From: Advenella sp048381675
GTDB lineage: Bacteria > Pseudomonadota > Gammaproteobacteria > Burkholderiales > Burkholderiaceae_B
Assembly: GCF_048381675.1 (NCBI RefSeq)
Contig: NZ_JBLWIS010000001.1
Coordinates: 124,001-188,000 of the forward strand
Direction of reading: 5' to 3'
DNA length: 64,000 bases
Part shown: piece after piece, positions 44,588 through 53,854 of the stretch
How positions within the stretch are numbered: the first letter of the stretch is position 1
Layout: the number at the start of each line of letters is the position of its first letter
Translations under genes and position numbers: made by a program
Notes under the pieces: generated by a model
Told to the model about the DNA's origin: nothing
Databases searched by the model: none
The model's input: only the letters and a program-made list of their open reading frames with translations

Positions 44588-47113
44588 ATGAATAAAATTA
44601 GCAGAAGGGGCTTTCTGACCGGTATGGTTGGTTTTGGTGCAACCGCTATGTTGCCGTCCGCCTTAATTAATACCTTAATGGTTAAACCTGCCAAGGCAAG
44701 TACTGCGGCAGCACAGGATTTTAAAGGTTGGAAAATGTCGGGGGCTCACTGGGGCGCTTTCCGTGCACGGGTCGAAGCCGACCGCGTGATGGAAATTCGT
44801 CCCTTCGAGTTTGACAAGCATCCCACCGATATTTTAAAAGGCACCATGGGCGTTATTTATAGCCCGTCACGCGTGCGTTACCCTATGGTTCGTCTTGACT
44901 GGTTCAAGAACCGTCATCGCAGCAATACCGCCGAGCGTGGCGATAACCGCTTTGTGCGCGTTTCCTGGGATGAAGCCCTGGACATGGTTTATGAAGAATT
45001 GGAGCGGATTCAAACGAACTACGGCCCGTGGGCCTTGCATACGGCCAACGTGGGCTGGCGTTCGGTAGGGCAGATGCATAGTTGCGGCAACCATATGTTG
45101 CGTGCCGTGGGCATGCATGGCCGTAGCGTTGGTACTGCCGGTGACTACTCCACCGGTGCCGGGCAAATGATCCTGCCGTATATCCTGGGTTCTACCGAAG
45201 TGTACTCACAAGGCACTTCATGGGATATTATCCTTAAGGAAAGTAAAGTCATTGTGCTGTGGGCCAGTGACTTGAATAAAAACTTGCAGGTGGGCTGGAA
45301 TACCGAAACCCATGAGGCCTATGCCTACCTTGAACAGCTCAAGGAAAAAGTCGCCAACAAGGAAATCCAGGTCATTTCCATCGATCCGGTCAAGAGCAAA
45401 ACCCAAAATTATCTGAATTGCGACCATCAGTACGTCAACCCCATGACTGACGTTGCCCTGATGCTGGCACTTGCCCATACCTTGTGGAAAGAAGACCTGT
45501 ACGATAAAAAGTTTCTGGAACTATACACGCTTGGGTTCGAGGATTTTCTGCCTTACCTGAAAGGCGAAAGCGAAGATATGGTGGAAAAAACACCCGAATG
45601 GGCGGCGCCCATTTGTGGTGTGAGTGCCGACCGTATTCGTGAGTTGGCCCGTCTGTTTGCCAAAAACCGGACGCAGCTTATCTTCGGCTGGGCCATTCAG
45701 CGCCAGCAGCACGGTGAACAGCCGTACTGGATGGGGGCTATCTTGGCGGCCATGCTGGGACAGATTGGCTTGCCAGGTGGTGGAGTCAGTTATTCCCATC
45801 ACTATAGCTCGGTGGGTGTTTCCAGTTCGGGCGCTTCCATGCCCGGGGCTTTCCCGCTTAACCTGGATACCGGTCGCACACCCAAGCACGATAACACCAA
45901 CTATAACGGTTACAGCTCGGTCATTCCGGTGGCGCGTGCCATTGATGCCTTGCTCGAACCGGGCAAGGAAATTGATTTCAACGGCCACAAGGTTAAACTG
46001 CCACCGTATAAAATGGGCATTTTTACCGGTAGCAACCAGTGGCATCGCCACCAGGACCGCAACCGCATGAAGCTGGCCTACCGTAATATTGAAACGGTGG
46101 TGGCCGTGGATTACAACTGGACGGCCACCTGCCGTTTTGCCGATATCGTGTTACCGGCATGTACCCCTTATGAGCGTAATGATATTGATGCCTATGGTTC
46201 TTACAGTAACCGCGGTATTATTGCCATGCACAAACTGGTGGATCCGCTGTACCACTCCCGTTCGGACTTTGATATTTGGCGTGAGTTCTGCAAACGATTC
46301 AAGCGTGATATTGAGTACTCGCGCGGCATGACAGAAATGCAATGGGTTGCGCAGCTTTATAATGATTGTCGCATTGATAACGCGAAAAAAGATTTCCCCA
46401 TGCCCACCTTCGAAGAGTTCTGGGAAACGGGTTATGTCCTGTTCCCCGAAGGCAAACCATGGGTTCGGCACGCCGATTTCCGTGAGGACCCCGAGGTGAA
46501 TGCCCTGGGTACGCCATCAGGTTTTATCGAGATCTTCAGCCGCAAGATTGCGCGCTACGGATACGATGATTGCAAGGGGCACCCGATCTGGATGGAAAAA
46601 GCCGAACGCTCCCATGGTGGTCCCAACTCTGACAAATACCCCTTGTGGCTGCAGTCCTGTCACCCCAATGAACGGCTTCACTCGCAAACCTGCGAGTCTG
46701 AGCAAAGGCGTGCTGAATATACGGTGCAAGGTCGTGAACCTGTGTATATCGGCCCCGTAGATGCCGAGCGTCGCGGTATTAAACATGGTGATCTGGTGCG
46801 TGTCTTCAATGACCGTGGCCAGCTGCTGGCCGGTGCCGTGGTTTCTGATAATTTCCCCGAAGGGATTATCCGGATTGAAGAGGGTGCATGGTATGGTCCG
46901 GTCGGCCCTGAAATTGGCTCGCTGGATACTTACGGTGACCCCAATACCCTGACGCTGGATGTGGGTACTTCCAAGCTTGCCCAAGGGCCAAGTGCAAATA
47001 CCTGCCTGGTGGAAATAGAGAAGTTTGAGGGTGTGGCACCACCGGTCACGTCGTTTGGAGGACCCCAAGAGGTCTTGCCTGATGGCTCTCCGGCACCTAA
47101 AGACCGCACTTAG
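44588..47113 (+). CDS. torA: Trimethylamine-N-oxide reductase (molybdoenzyme)
   Basis: 841 aa. The twin-arginine signal SRRGFLTGM (5-13) directs export of the folded protein; cleavage after AKA near residue 37. It belongs to the DMSO-reductase family without an N-terminal Fe-S cluster; the molybdenum ligand is S188 in AGDYSTGAGQ, the TorA/BisC pattern. W150-region and C-terminal molybdopterin-binding blocks (WLQSCHPNERLHSQ) are conserved. It reduces TMAO, possibly other N- or S-oxides, in anaerobic respiration. AGAGG precedes the ATG. Its chaperone torD follows, but its cytochrome partner torC is truncated. Confidence 0.93.
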   Translation: MNKISRRGFLTGMVGFGATAMLPSALINTLMVKPAKASTAAAQDFKGWKMSGAHWGAFRARVEADRVMEIRPFEFDKHPTDILKGTMGVIYSPSRVRYPMVRLDWFKNRHRSNTAERGDNRFVRVSWDEALDMVYEELERIQTNYGPWALHTANVGWRSVGQMHSCGNHMLRAVGMHGRSVGTAGDYSTGAGQMILPYILGSTEVYSQGTSWDIILKESKVIVLWASDLNKNLQVGWNTETHEAYAYLEQLKEKVANKEIQVISIDPVKSKTQNYLNCDHQYVNPMTDVALMLALAHTLWKEDLYDKKFLELYTLGFEDFLPYLKGESEDMVEKTPEWAAPICGVSADRIRELARLFAKNRTQLIFGWAIQRQQHGEQPYWMGAILAAMLGQIGLPGGGVSYSHHYSSVGVSSSGASMPGAFPLNLDTGRTPKHDNTNYNGYSSVIPVARAIDALLEPGKEIDFNGHKVKLPPYKMGIFTGSNQWHRHQDRNRMKLAYRNIETVVAVDYNWTATCRFADIVLPACTPYERNDIDAYGSYSNRGIIAMHKLVDPLYHSRSDFDIWREFCKRFKRDIEYSRGMTEMQWVAQLYNDCRIDNAKKDFPMPTFEEFWETGYVLFPEGKPWVRHADFREDPEVNALGTPSGFIEIFSRKIARYGYDDCKGHPIWMEKAERSHGGPNSDKYPLWLQSCHPNERLHSQTCESEQRRAEYTVQGREPVYIGPVDAERRGIKHGDLVRVFNDRGQLLAGAVVSDNFPEGIIRIEEGAWYGPVGPEIGSLDTYGDPNTLTLDVGTSKLAQGPSANTCLVEIEKFEGVAPPVTSFGGPQEVLPDGSPAPKDRT

Positions 47114-47202
47114 TCACTCACCTGTGCGGGCAAAGTGCCCGCACTGTTTTTGCCCGCACTATTTGTTTGGCAGATCAATTTTACTCAGGATAAAAAACCT
47201 TT

Positions 47203-47889
47203 ATGGTCAATGTTGTAGATAGCTGGACGTCTGTTAGCCAAAGCCGCGCCTTGTTGTATCGCTGGTTTTCCAATCTTTTATCATTGGAATTAACGGAAGA
47301 ACAGGTGAAGTTGTACCAGGGCAATCAACTTGAGGGCTTATACGCAAGCCTTGAGCAAAGCGGTCTGGCCACCGAGGTGAAACGGATGCGTCAGGCCATT
47401 GCGGCCTGGCCGGCTTTCTCCCACTTGCGCATTGAACTGGCAGCGGATTTTGCGCAGCAGTTTTTGCTTGGTGCCAAGTCTGCCGCGATTCCTTATGCCT
47501 CCGCTTACCAGGACGAAAAGCAAATGTATGGTTCTGTCGAGTTGTTAATGCGTGATGTTTTGCGTGACAATGGCCTGGAAATTCCGCGTGAATTTAACGA
47601 GCCGGCCGATCACCTAGCTGTTATTCTGGCCACCATGGCACAGTGGATTGAGCGTGAGCAATCGCATGACAAGCCGTCCGCTCAATGGTGTAAGACCGTG
47701 CAGGACCAGTATGATTTCGTGCAGAAAATGCTATTGACCTGGTTGCCTGAATTCACCCGGCGCAGTCAGGCAATTCCCACCAGCAGTGATTTTTATCCGG
47801 CCATCACACAGCTCCTGCTTGCTTTTGTAAGAGTAGATGCCGATTACCTGTTATCTTGCCTGCAAGATGAGGGTGTTCAGACCGGGTAG
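47203..47889 (+). CDS. torD: TorD family molybdoenzyme chaperone
   Basis: 228 aa all-helical protein. RALLYRWFSNLLSLELTEEQ near the N-terminus and EPADHLAVILATMAQWI (TorD consensus E-x-DHLA) identify it. TorD binds the TorA signal peptide and prepares the apoenzyme for molybdenum-cofactor insertion. It is 89 bp downstream of torA. Confidence 0.92.
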   Translation: MVNVVDSWTSVSQSRALLYRWFSNLLSLELTEEQVKLYQGNQLEGLYASLEQSGLATEVKRMRQAIAAWPAFSHLRIELAADFAQQFLLGAKSAAIPYASAYQDEKQMYGSVELLMRDVLRDNGLEIPREFNEPADHLAVILATMAQWIEREQSHDKPSAQWCKTVQDQYDFVQKMLLTWLPEFTRRSQAIPTSSDFYPAITQLLLAFVRVDADYLLSCLQDEGVQTG

Positions 47890-47931
47890 AGCTTTTTTAT
47901 TTTTTTATGGTGGGTTGTGGTAAGAAGCTGT

Positions 47932-48576
47932 ATGACTCCTGTTGCCTTATCGGTTGATCATTTTTCTCTTATGCGAGGACAGTTGATGCTTTGCCATCAA
48001 TGGCAGATGCGTTTGCAGGCTGGGCAGTGTGTTCACTTGGCCGGTGCCAATGGATGTGGCAAGACCAGTTTTTTCCAGGCGGTCACAGGGCTGTTGCAGC
48101 CCGAGCAGGGTGAGGTTTATTGGCACGGTCAGGCATTGGCCAAGGCAGGTAATGCGGTACGCCGGCAATGGCACTACTGCACCCATGACAATGCCCTTAA
48201 AGAGGCCCTGAGCGTGACTGAAAATGCCTTGCTGACTGCCCGGCTTTGTGGGGTAAGCGTGACCGATCATCTCCTTGAAGCAGCCCTGCAGGAAATGCAG
48301 CTGGTTTTCTTGGCGGATACCCCGGTGATGCAGTTGTCGCAGGGGCAAAAACGGCGCGCAGCCTTATTGAAACTTAAGCTGGTCCAGCGTCCTGTATGGT
48401 TGCTGGATGAACCCTTTAATGCCCTGGATGAAGCCGGTCGCCATCAATTGGCACATTGGATGAACCGGCATTGTGAAAAGGGTGGCAGTGTATTGTTTAC
48501 CAGTCATTTTGCCTGGCCCGATCATTTGAAGGTAAGTCATCATGTGGTTTTTGGCAAACCATCGGGGGCCGCATGA
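47932..48576 (+). CDS. ccmA: Cytochrome c biogenesis ATP-binding export protein CcmA
   Basis: 214 aa from the ATG at 47932; an in-frame GTG 15 bp upstream is less likely. Walker A is GANGCGKT (38-45), the ABC signature LSQGQKRR, and Walker B with the following D-loop VWLLDEPFNALD. It powers the CcmABCD step that releases holo-CcmE. It overlaps ccmB by 4 bp. Confidence 0.93.
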   Translation: MTPVALSVDHFSLMRGQLMLCHQWQMRLQAGQCVHLAGANGCGKTSFFQAVTGLLQPEQGEVYWHGQALAKAGNAVRRQWHYCTHDNALKEALSVTENALLTARLCGVSVTDHLLEAALQEMQLVFLADTPVMQLSQGQKRRAALLKLKLVQRPVWLLDEPFNALDEAGRHQLAHWMNRHCEKGGSVLFTSHFAWPDHLKVSHHVVFGKPSGAA

Positions 48577-49238
48577 CCATGGCAGTTTTTTTCCGCTTGA
48601 TACAACGGGATATTCGCCTGGCTTGGCGCAATCGCCTGGATGTAAGTATTGGCCTGGTTTTTTTCCTTGTCGTGGCAGCCCTGTTTCCTTTGGCCATTAA
48701 GCCCAGCCCCGAGTTGCTTGAGCAGATTGGGGTAGCCGTGATCATGGTGTGCGGATTGTTGGCCAACTTGCTGACGCTTAACCGCCTGTTCGAGGAAGAC
48801 TGGTCGGACGGGAGCCTGCTGCAATTATTGTTGTTACCGATTCCCAATGCCCTGATGGTATTGGCTAAAATGATTGCGTATTGCCTGACTATCGGTATTC
48901 CCCTAAGCCTGGTTTCTTTGCTGCTGCATACGCAATATCAGCTGGAGCCCGGTTTGATGTGGCCTATTTTTGCAGCCATTGTCTTGATGATGGGCATTTT
49001 ATCGGCGCTGGGGGCACTGAGCAGTGCTTTAACACTGGGCTTGCGTCAGTCAGGGCTGCTGATGTCTTTACTGCATTTGCCTTTGTGTGCGCCGGTTTTG
49101 ATTTTTTCCAGTCGTGCGGTTTACAGTAGCGCTGAAAACGGTTTTGCCGAATGGTGGTTGCTGGGTGCCTTATTACTGGGGTCCTGGTTTTTTATTCCGG
49201 TTGCAGCGGCAGCGGCATTGCGCTTGGCTGTTGAATAA
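48573..49238 (+). CDS. ccmB: Haem exporter subunit CcmB
   Basis: 221 aa, six predicted helices. IQRDIRLAWRNRLDVSIGLV, LFEEDWSDGSLLQLLLLPIP and LSALGALSSALTLGLRQSG are characteristic of CcmB. It is the membrane partner of CcmA. Confidence 0.95.
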   Translation: MTMAVFFRLIQRDIRLAWRNRLDVSIGLVFFLVVAALFPLAIKPSPELLEQIGVAVIMVCGLLANLLTLNRLFEEDWSDGSLLQLLLLPIPNALMVLAKMIAYCLTIGIPLSLVSLLLHTQYQLEPGLMWPIFAAIVLMMGILSALGALSSALTLGLRQSGLLMSLLHLPLCAPVLIFSSRAVYSSAENGFAEWWLLGALLLGSWFFIPVAAAAALRLAVE

Positions 49239-49244
49239 ATATTG

Positions 49245-50063
49245 ATGAGAAATATGAATCGCCAAACGTCCTTATCCTCTCTTTCCGATGCGTCAGACTC
49301 TGCCACGGCAAAGGGAAATTGGCGCCAGTTTGCCAGTCCGGTCATGTTTGATCGCCTGGTGGGAAAACTGTTTTGGCCTTTGATGCTGGCAGCCGTAGTA
49401 TGTGCGCTGGCAGGCCTGACACTGGGCTTATTGATCCTGCCGCCCGATGCGGTACAAGGTGATAGTTATCGTATCTTGTTTTTGCATGTACCCAGTAGCT
49501 GGATGGCCATGGTTGTGTATTTGGCCATGGCTTTCTGGGCGATTGTGTATTGGGTTTTACGTACCAAGATGGCTGCGGTAATGATGCAGGCACTGGCGCC
49601 AACCGGGGCCCTGATGGCCGTGCTTTCACTGCTGACAGGCTCCTTGTGGGGACGACCCACCTGGGGCACGTATTGGGTTTGGGATGCGCGTTTAACCAGC
49701 ATGCTATTGCTGTTTTTTCTGTATTTGGGTTTTATTGCATTAACACGCAGCATTACCCAGCAAAAGCGGGCCGATCAGGCGGGGGCCATGATGGCTGTAG
49801 TGGGGGCCATCAATGTGCCGGTTATTTATTTTTCAGTGGTTTGGTGGAATACCCTGCATCAGGGCGCGTCCATTTCGTTCAAATCGGGTGTGACCATGCA
49901 CCAGAGCATGTTTTGGGCCTTATTGTTGATGGTGGCGGCCAGCTGGCTGTACTGCATTGCCGTGGCACTGGCACGGGCACGGGTCATTGTGTTGCAGCGC
50001 GAGGCCGGTAATCGCTGGGCCCGGCAACGTTATGCCAGTACCGTGGCGCAACAGCAAGAATAG
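49245..50063 (+). CDS. ccmC: Haem handling protein CcmC
   Basis: About 272 aa; the exact start (49245, or 49254 after GAGAA) is uncertain. Six helices surround the tryptophan-rich haem motif WGRPTWGTYWVWDARLTS. The paired histidines in LHVPSSWMAM and NTLHQGASI are expected haem ligands. It loads haem onto CcmE. Confidence 0.94.
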   Translation: MRNMNRQTSLSSLSDASDSATAKGNWRQFASPVMFDRLVGKLFWPLMLAAVVCALAGLTLGLLILPPDAVQGDSYRILFLHVPSSWMAMVVYLAMAFWAIVYWVLRTKMAAVMMQALAPTGALMAVLSLLTGSLWGRPTWGTYWVWDARLTSMLLLFFLYLGFIALTRSITQQKRADQAGAMMAVVGAINVPVIYFSVVWWNTLHQGASISFKSGVTMHQSMFWALLLMVAASWLYCIAVALARARVIVLQREAGNRWARQRYASTVAQQQE

Positions 50064-50074
50064 GCGGAATAAGT

Positions 50075-50296
50075 ATGTATTGGGAAAGCTGGACAGATTT
50101 CATGCAAATGGGCAGACATGGTTTTTATGTCTGGTCCTGTGTGCTGGCAAGTGTATGTTTGATAGGCTTTGAATGGGTGGTTTTAGTCAGGGCAAAACGT
50201 CAGGCCTTGAAAAAACTGCAGCAATTGGATCGGCAGCAGCATGCCACAAACATGGCTGCTCACAAGTCGCAGGGAGTTAATAATGAGTCCACGTAA
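50075..50296 (+). CDS. ccmD: Haem exporter small subunit CcmD
   Basis: 73 aa single-helix protein (YVWSCVLASVCLIGFEWVVL) followed by a basic, coil-like tail. Position between ccmC and ccmE and the MGRHGFYVW start identify CcmD. Its end overlaps the ccmE start. Confidence 0.9.
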   Translation: MYWESWTDFMQMGRHGFYVWSCVLASVCLIGFEWVVLVRAKRQALKKLQQLDRQQHATNMAAHKSQGVNNEST

Positions 50297-50732
50297 AAAA
50301 CGCTTGCTATGGGTCGTCGCCGCAGCAGGTGTATTGGGTATTATTTCCATTTTTGTCGTGCAGGCCTTGCGTCAGAATATGGTGTTTTTTTACACGCCCA
50401 CCGAGGTGCATCAGGGTAAAGTCGGCAGCCAGGAGTATTTCCGGATTGGTGGCATGGTAACGGCAGGCAGTTTGCAGCGGCAAACAGACGGGGTGACTGT
50501 TGCTTTTGCCATTGATGATGGTGCCACCCGGATTCCCGTGCAGTACAAAGGTATCTTGCCAGACTTGTTTAAAGAAGGGCAGGGTGCCGTAGCACAAGGT
50601 TATTGGAATGGCCAGGTTTTCACGGCTAAAGAGGTTTTGGCCAAACATGATGAAAACTATATGCCACCCGAAGCGCAAATGGCGATTGATCAGCAGCATC
50701 AAGCCGCCAAAACTTTAAAACTGGAGCAGTAA
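50283..50732 (+). CDS. ccmE: Haem chaperone CcmE
   Basis: 149 aa from the ATG at 50283 (MSPRKKRLLW), preceded by GGGAG; the frame opens earlier inside ccmD. One N-terminal anchor helix is followed by a periplasmic OB-fold. The haem-attachment motif is AKHDENYMPPE, with H122 the covalent ligand and Y126 the axial one. Confidence 0.96.
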   Translation: MSPRKKRLLWVVAAAGVLGIISIFVVQALRQNMVFFYTPTEVHQGKVGSQEYFRIGGMVTAGSLQRQTDGVTVAFAIDDGATRIPVQYKGILPDLFKEGQGAVAQGYWNGQVFTAKEVLAKHDENYMPPEAQMAIDQQHQAAKTLKLEQ

Positions 50733-50736
50733 GCGT

Positions 50737-52755
50737 ATGTGGGTCGAATTGGGGCATTTCGCACTTATTTTAGCTGCAACCGTTGCTTTGTTCAGCGGTT
50801 CGTTGGGTCTGTGGGCCGGCGCAACACACCGCGATGCGTTGTTGCCTTCGGTAAAAATGAGCGCTCAGCTCATGGCGGCTTTATTGGTTGCCAGTTTTGT
50901 TTTATTAAGTTATGCCTTTGTGCAAGACGATTTTTCCGTGCGTTATGTGGTGGCGCAGTCCAATAGCCAATTGCCGGTTTTCTACAAGGTGGCGGCGGTC
51001 TGGGGAGGCCATGAGGGCTCTTTGCTGCTATGGGTGGTCATGCTGGGTTTGTGGACGTTAGCGGTTAGTGTACGTTCGAAAGCCTTGCCATCCAATATCC
51101 AGAATCTGGTTCTGGGGGTACTGGCCTTGCTGATTTTCGGTTTTGCGCTGTTTATCCTGCTCACTTCAAATCCTTTTATACGACAGTTGCCCCCCATGGC
51201 GGATGGCACCGATCTGAATCCTTTATTGCAGGATATCGGCCTGATTTTTCATCCACCCTTTTTATATCTCGGTTATGTCGGATTTGCGGTGGCTTTTGCG
51301 TTTGCGATTGCCGCCTTGATTAGTGGCCAGCTGGATGCGGCCTGGGCAAAATTCAGCCGTCCCTGGACACTGCTTGCCTGGGTCTTTTTAACCATTGGCA
51401 TTTTCCTTGGCAGTGCCTGGGCCTATTATGAGCTGGGTTGGGGAGGCTGGTGGTTCTGGGATCCGGTTGAAAATGCCTCATTCATGCCCTGGCTGGCAGG
51501 TACGGCCCTGATTCATTCGCTGGCGGTGGCTGAAAAACGCAATATTTTCAAGCAATGGACGGTATTGCTGGCGATTGCCACGTTTTCCCTGTCGCTTCTG
51601 GGTACTTTCCTGGTGCGCTCGGGCGTGCTGACTTCGGTTCACGCGTTTTCCACCGATCCATCGCGCGGCACGTTTATTTTGATTTATCTGATGGTGGTGG
51701 TGGGGGGCGCCCTGGCCCTGTATAGCTGGCGGGTACCCTTGTTAAGCAGTCGTGCGAAATTCAGCCTGTTTTCAAAAGAAACCGCTTTGTTGCTGAATAA
51801 TATTTTCCTGGTTGTATCCTGCGCCACCATTTTGTTGGGTACCCTGTTTCCCTTACTAATGGATGCCATTGGCGGTGGCAAAATCTCGGTTGGGCCACCG
51901 TATTTCAATCAGGTATTGATGCCCATCTGGTTGCCCATGATGGCGCTCATGGCTATTTCCGTTCATTGGCACTGGAAACAGAATCAATGGCAAAAGATAC
52001 GTCGTGCCACCATGGGTATTGTGCTGGCGGGCATTGTTTTAGGCTTGCCCATGCCCCTGTATTTTGGGGAATGGCGTTGGGGCGTGGCCTTGGCCTTGTG
52101 TATTTGCTGGGCGGTCGTGGTCTCCAGTCTTTGGGCCGTTCATCATCGGGTCCGGCTGACCCAGGCTGGCACAGCCTGGTTGCCAACGTTGTTTAATCAG
52201 CCCAAGGCATTTATTGGCATGCATATGGCCCATATCGGTGTGGCCGTGTTTGCGATCGGTGCCACCGTGGTCTCGGCCTATGAGTGGGAGCGTGATGTGA
52301 TGATTGATCCGCAGCAAACCGTACAGGTGGAAGATTACGAAGTGCGTTTTCGCAGTTTGCAAGGTCATCGCGGACAAAATTACGAAGCCTTGATCGGTCA
52401 TTTTGTATTAAGTGCCAACGGCAAGCCGATTGGCGTGTTGAAACCTGAAAAACGTCAGTATTTCTCGGGGGGTGAGCCCATGACCGAGGCCGCGATCAAC
52501 CGTGGCGTTTTCAGGGATGTGTATATTTCCCTGGGTGAAATGCATGGCGATAATCCCGAAACCAGTCCCTGGCTGATTCGCGTGTACTGGAAACCGTTAA
52601 TGAACTGGGTATGGGTAGGTTGCCTGTTAATGGCCTGGGGCGGCTGGATGAGTTTGCGTGATCGCCGTTACCGAGTCAGGAAAACCCAGACCAGTCCAGA
52701 TGTGCCGTCAATAAGCACAGGGGTCAAGCCGGATAGCAAGCAGGTGAAAGTATGA
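50737..52755 (+). CDS. ccmF: Cytochrome c haem lyase CcmF
   Basis: 672 aa, about 15 helices. GGWWFWDPVENASFMPWLAG is the WWD-type haem motif, with conserved histidines in the flanking loops. It joins haem from CcmE to apocytochrome CxxCH thiols. It overlaps ccmG by 4 bp. Confidence 0.97.
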   Translation: MWVELGHFALILAATVALFSGSLGLWAGATHRDALLPSVKMSAQLMAALLVASFVLLSYAFVQDDFSVRYVVAQSNSQLPVFYKVAAVWGGHEGSLLLWVVMLGLWTLAVSVRSKALPSNIQNLVLGVLALLIFGFALFILLTSNPFIRQLPPMADGTDLNPLLQDIGLIFHPPFLYLGYVGFAVAFAFAIAALISGQLDAAWAKFSRPWTLLAWVFLTIGIFLGSAWAYYELGWGGWWFWDPVENASFMPWLAGTALIHSLAVAEKRNIFKQWTVLLAIATFSLSLLGTFLVRSGVLTSVHAFSTDPSRGTFILIYLMVVVGGALALYSWRVPLLSSRAKFSLFSKETALLLNNIFLVVSCATILLGTLFPLLMDAIGGGKISVGPPYFNQVLMPIWLPMMALMAISVHWHWKQNQWQKIRRATMGIVLAGIVLGLPMPLYFGEWRWGVALALCICWAVVVSSLWAVHHRVRLTQAGTAWLPTLFNQPKAFIGMHMAHIGVAVFAIGATVVSAYEWERDVMIDPQQTVQVEDYEVRFRSLQGHRGQNYEALIGHFVLSANGKPIGVLKPEKRQYFSGGEPMTEAAINRGVFRDVYISLGEMHGDNPETSPWLIRVYWKPLMNWVWVGCLLMAWGGWMSLRDRRYRVRKTQTSPDVPSISTGVKPDSKQVKV

Positions 52756-53282
52756 AACGTTGGTTGCCATTGATTCTGTTTGCCGGTTTGCTGGTGCTGT
52801 TAGGGCTTGGCCTGGGCATGAACCCAAGGGATTTGCCTTCGGCCTTGGTCGGTAAACCGATACCGCAGTTTGCCTTGCCTGATTTGATGCAGGCCCAAAA
52901 GCAGGTGACCGAACAGGATTTCAAAAACAGGGTTTGGGTCTTGAATGTCTGGGCTTCCTGGTGTGTCAGTTGCCAGGCAGAGCACGATTTGTTGCTTAAG
53001 TGGCAACGCCCTGAAGGGGTAGACCTGGTGGGCCTCAATTACAAGGATGATTCACGTGCTGCCCGTGCCTGGCTGGTGGATATGGGGGGGAACCCCTATG
53101 ACCGCATTGCTGTTGACTTGAATGGGCTGGTGGGCATTGACCTGGGCGTTTATGGGGTGCCCGAGACGTTCATTATCAATCGGCAAGGAGAAATTGTTGA
53201 GCGCTTTACAGGCGCGTTAACCGAGGAAACCCTTGAGAAGAAACTCAAACCCATGCTTGCCAAGGCGTTGGCAACACCATGA
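52752..53282 (+). CDS. ccmG: Thiol:disulfide interchange protein CcmG/DsbE
   Basis: 176 aa with an N-terminal anchor and thioredoxin fold. The active site is WASWCVSC (C71, C74), and GVPETFIINRQGEIV includes the cis-proline. It reduces apocytochrome cysteines. Overlaps ccmH by 4 bp. Confidence 0.95.
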   Translation: MKRWLPLILFAGLLVLLGLGLGMNPRDLPSALVGKPIPQFALPDLMQAQKQVTEQDFKNRVWVLNVWASWCVSCQAEHDLLLKWQRPEGVDLVGLNYKDDSRAARAWLVDMGGNPYDRIAVDLNGLVGIDLGVYGVPETFIINRQGEIVERFTGALTEETLEKKLKPMLAKALATP

Positions 53283-53854
53283 AAAATTTCTTTATAAGCT
53301 TTTTAAGGCGGGGTGGATACGGCATGTGGCAAGAGGGCATGGCAAGTGGTTTTTTCAGGCGGTTGCAAGGTTTGGCCCTGGCGATATTGGGTACTACCTT
53401 GCTGTTTGCCGGGCAAGGATGGTTTTTTTCGGGTACGGCCTGGGCGCAACTTGAAACCCGACTGAGTGTTGCCGAAGAAGAGCGCCTGCGAGAAATAGCG
53501 AAAGAATTGCGTTGTCTGGTTTGCCAGAATGAGTCGATCGCTGATTCACAGGCCGGTTTGGCGCAAGACTTGCGCAAGGAAATCCGGGGGCAAATAGCTG
53601 CTCATAAAACGGATGAGCAAATTATTGATTATCTGGTTGTTCGCTATGGTGAATTTGTTCACTATAAGCCGGTATTTAGTCCCAGAACCTATTTGTTATG
53701 GCTGGGTCCGTTTGCCTTATTGGTGTTCCTGCTGTTTGCCTTGTGGCGTCATATTCATCGTCAGGGTCAGCAGGCAACAACGACAGTTCTTGACGAGCAG
53801 GATATGGCTAAAGATATACAACGTTGGGAAAAAGATTTCGGGAATAAAAAATGA
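53279..53854 (+). CDS. ccmH: Cytochrome c maturation protein CcmH
   Basis: 191 aa. The redox motif is LRCLVCQN (C79, C82), followed by SQAGLAQDLRKEI and a C-terminal anchor helix. The N-terminus is about 20 residues longer than usual; an internal ATG at 53339 would give a shorter signal peptide, but the ATGA overlap with ccmG favours 53279. Confidence 0.93.
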   Translation: MKNFFISFLRRGGYGMWQEGMASGFFRRLQGLALAILGTTLLFAGQGWFFSGTAWAQLETRLSVAEEERLREIAKELRCLVCQNESIADSQAGLAQDLRKEIRGQIAAHKTDEQIIDYLVVRYGEFVHYKPVFSPRTYLLWLGPFALLVFLLFALWRHIHRQGQQATTTVLDEQDMAKDIQRWEKDFGNKK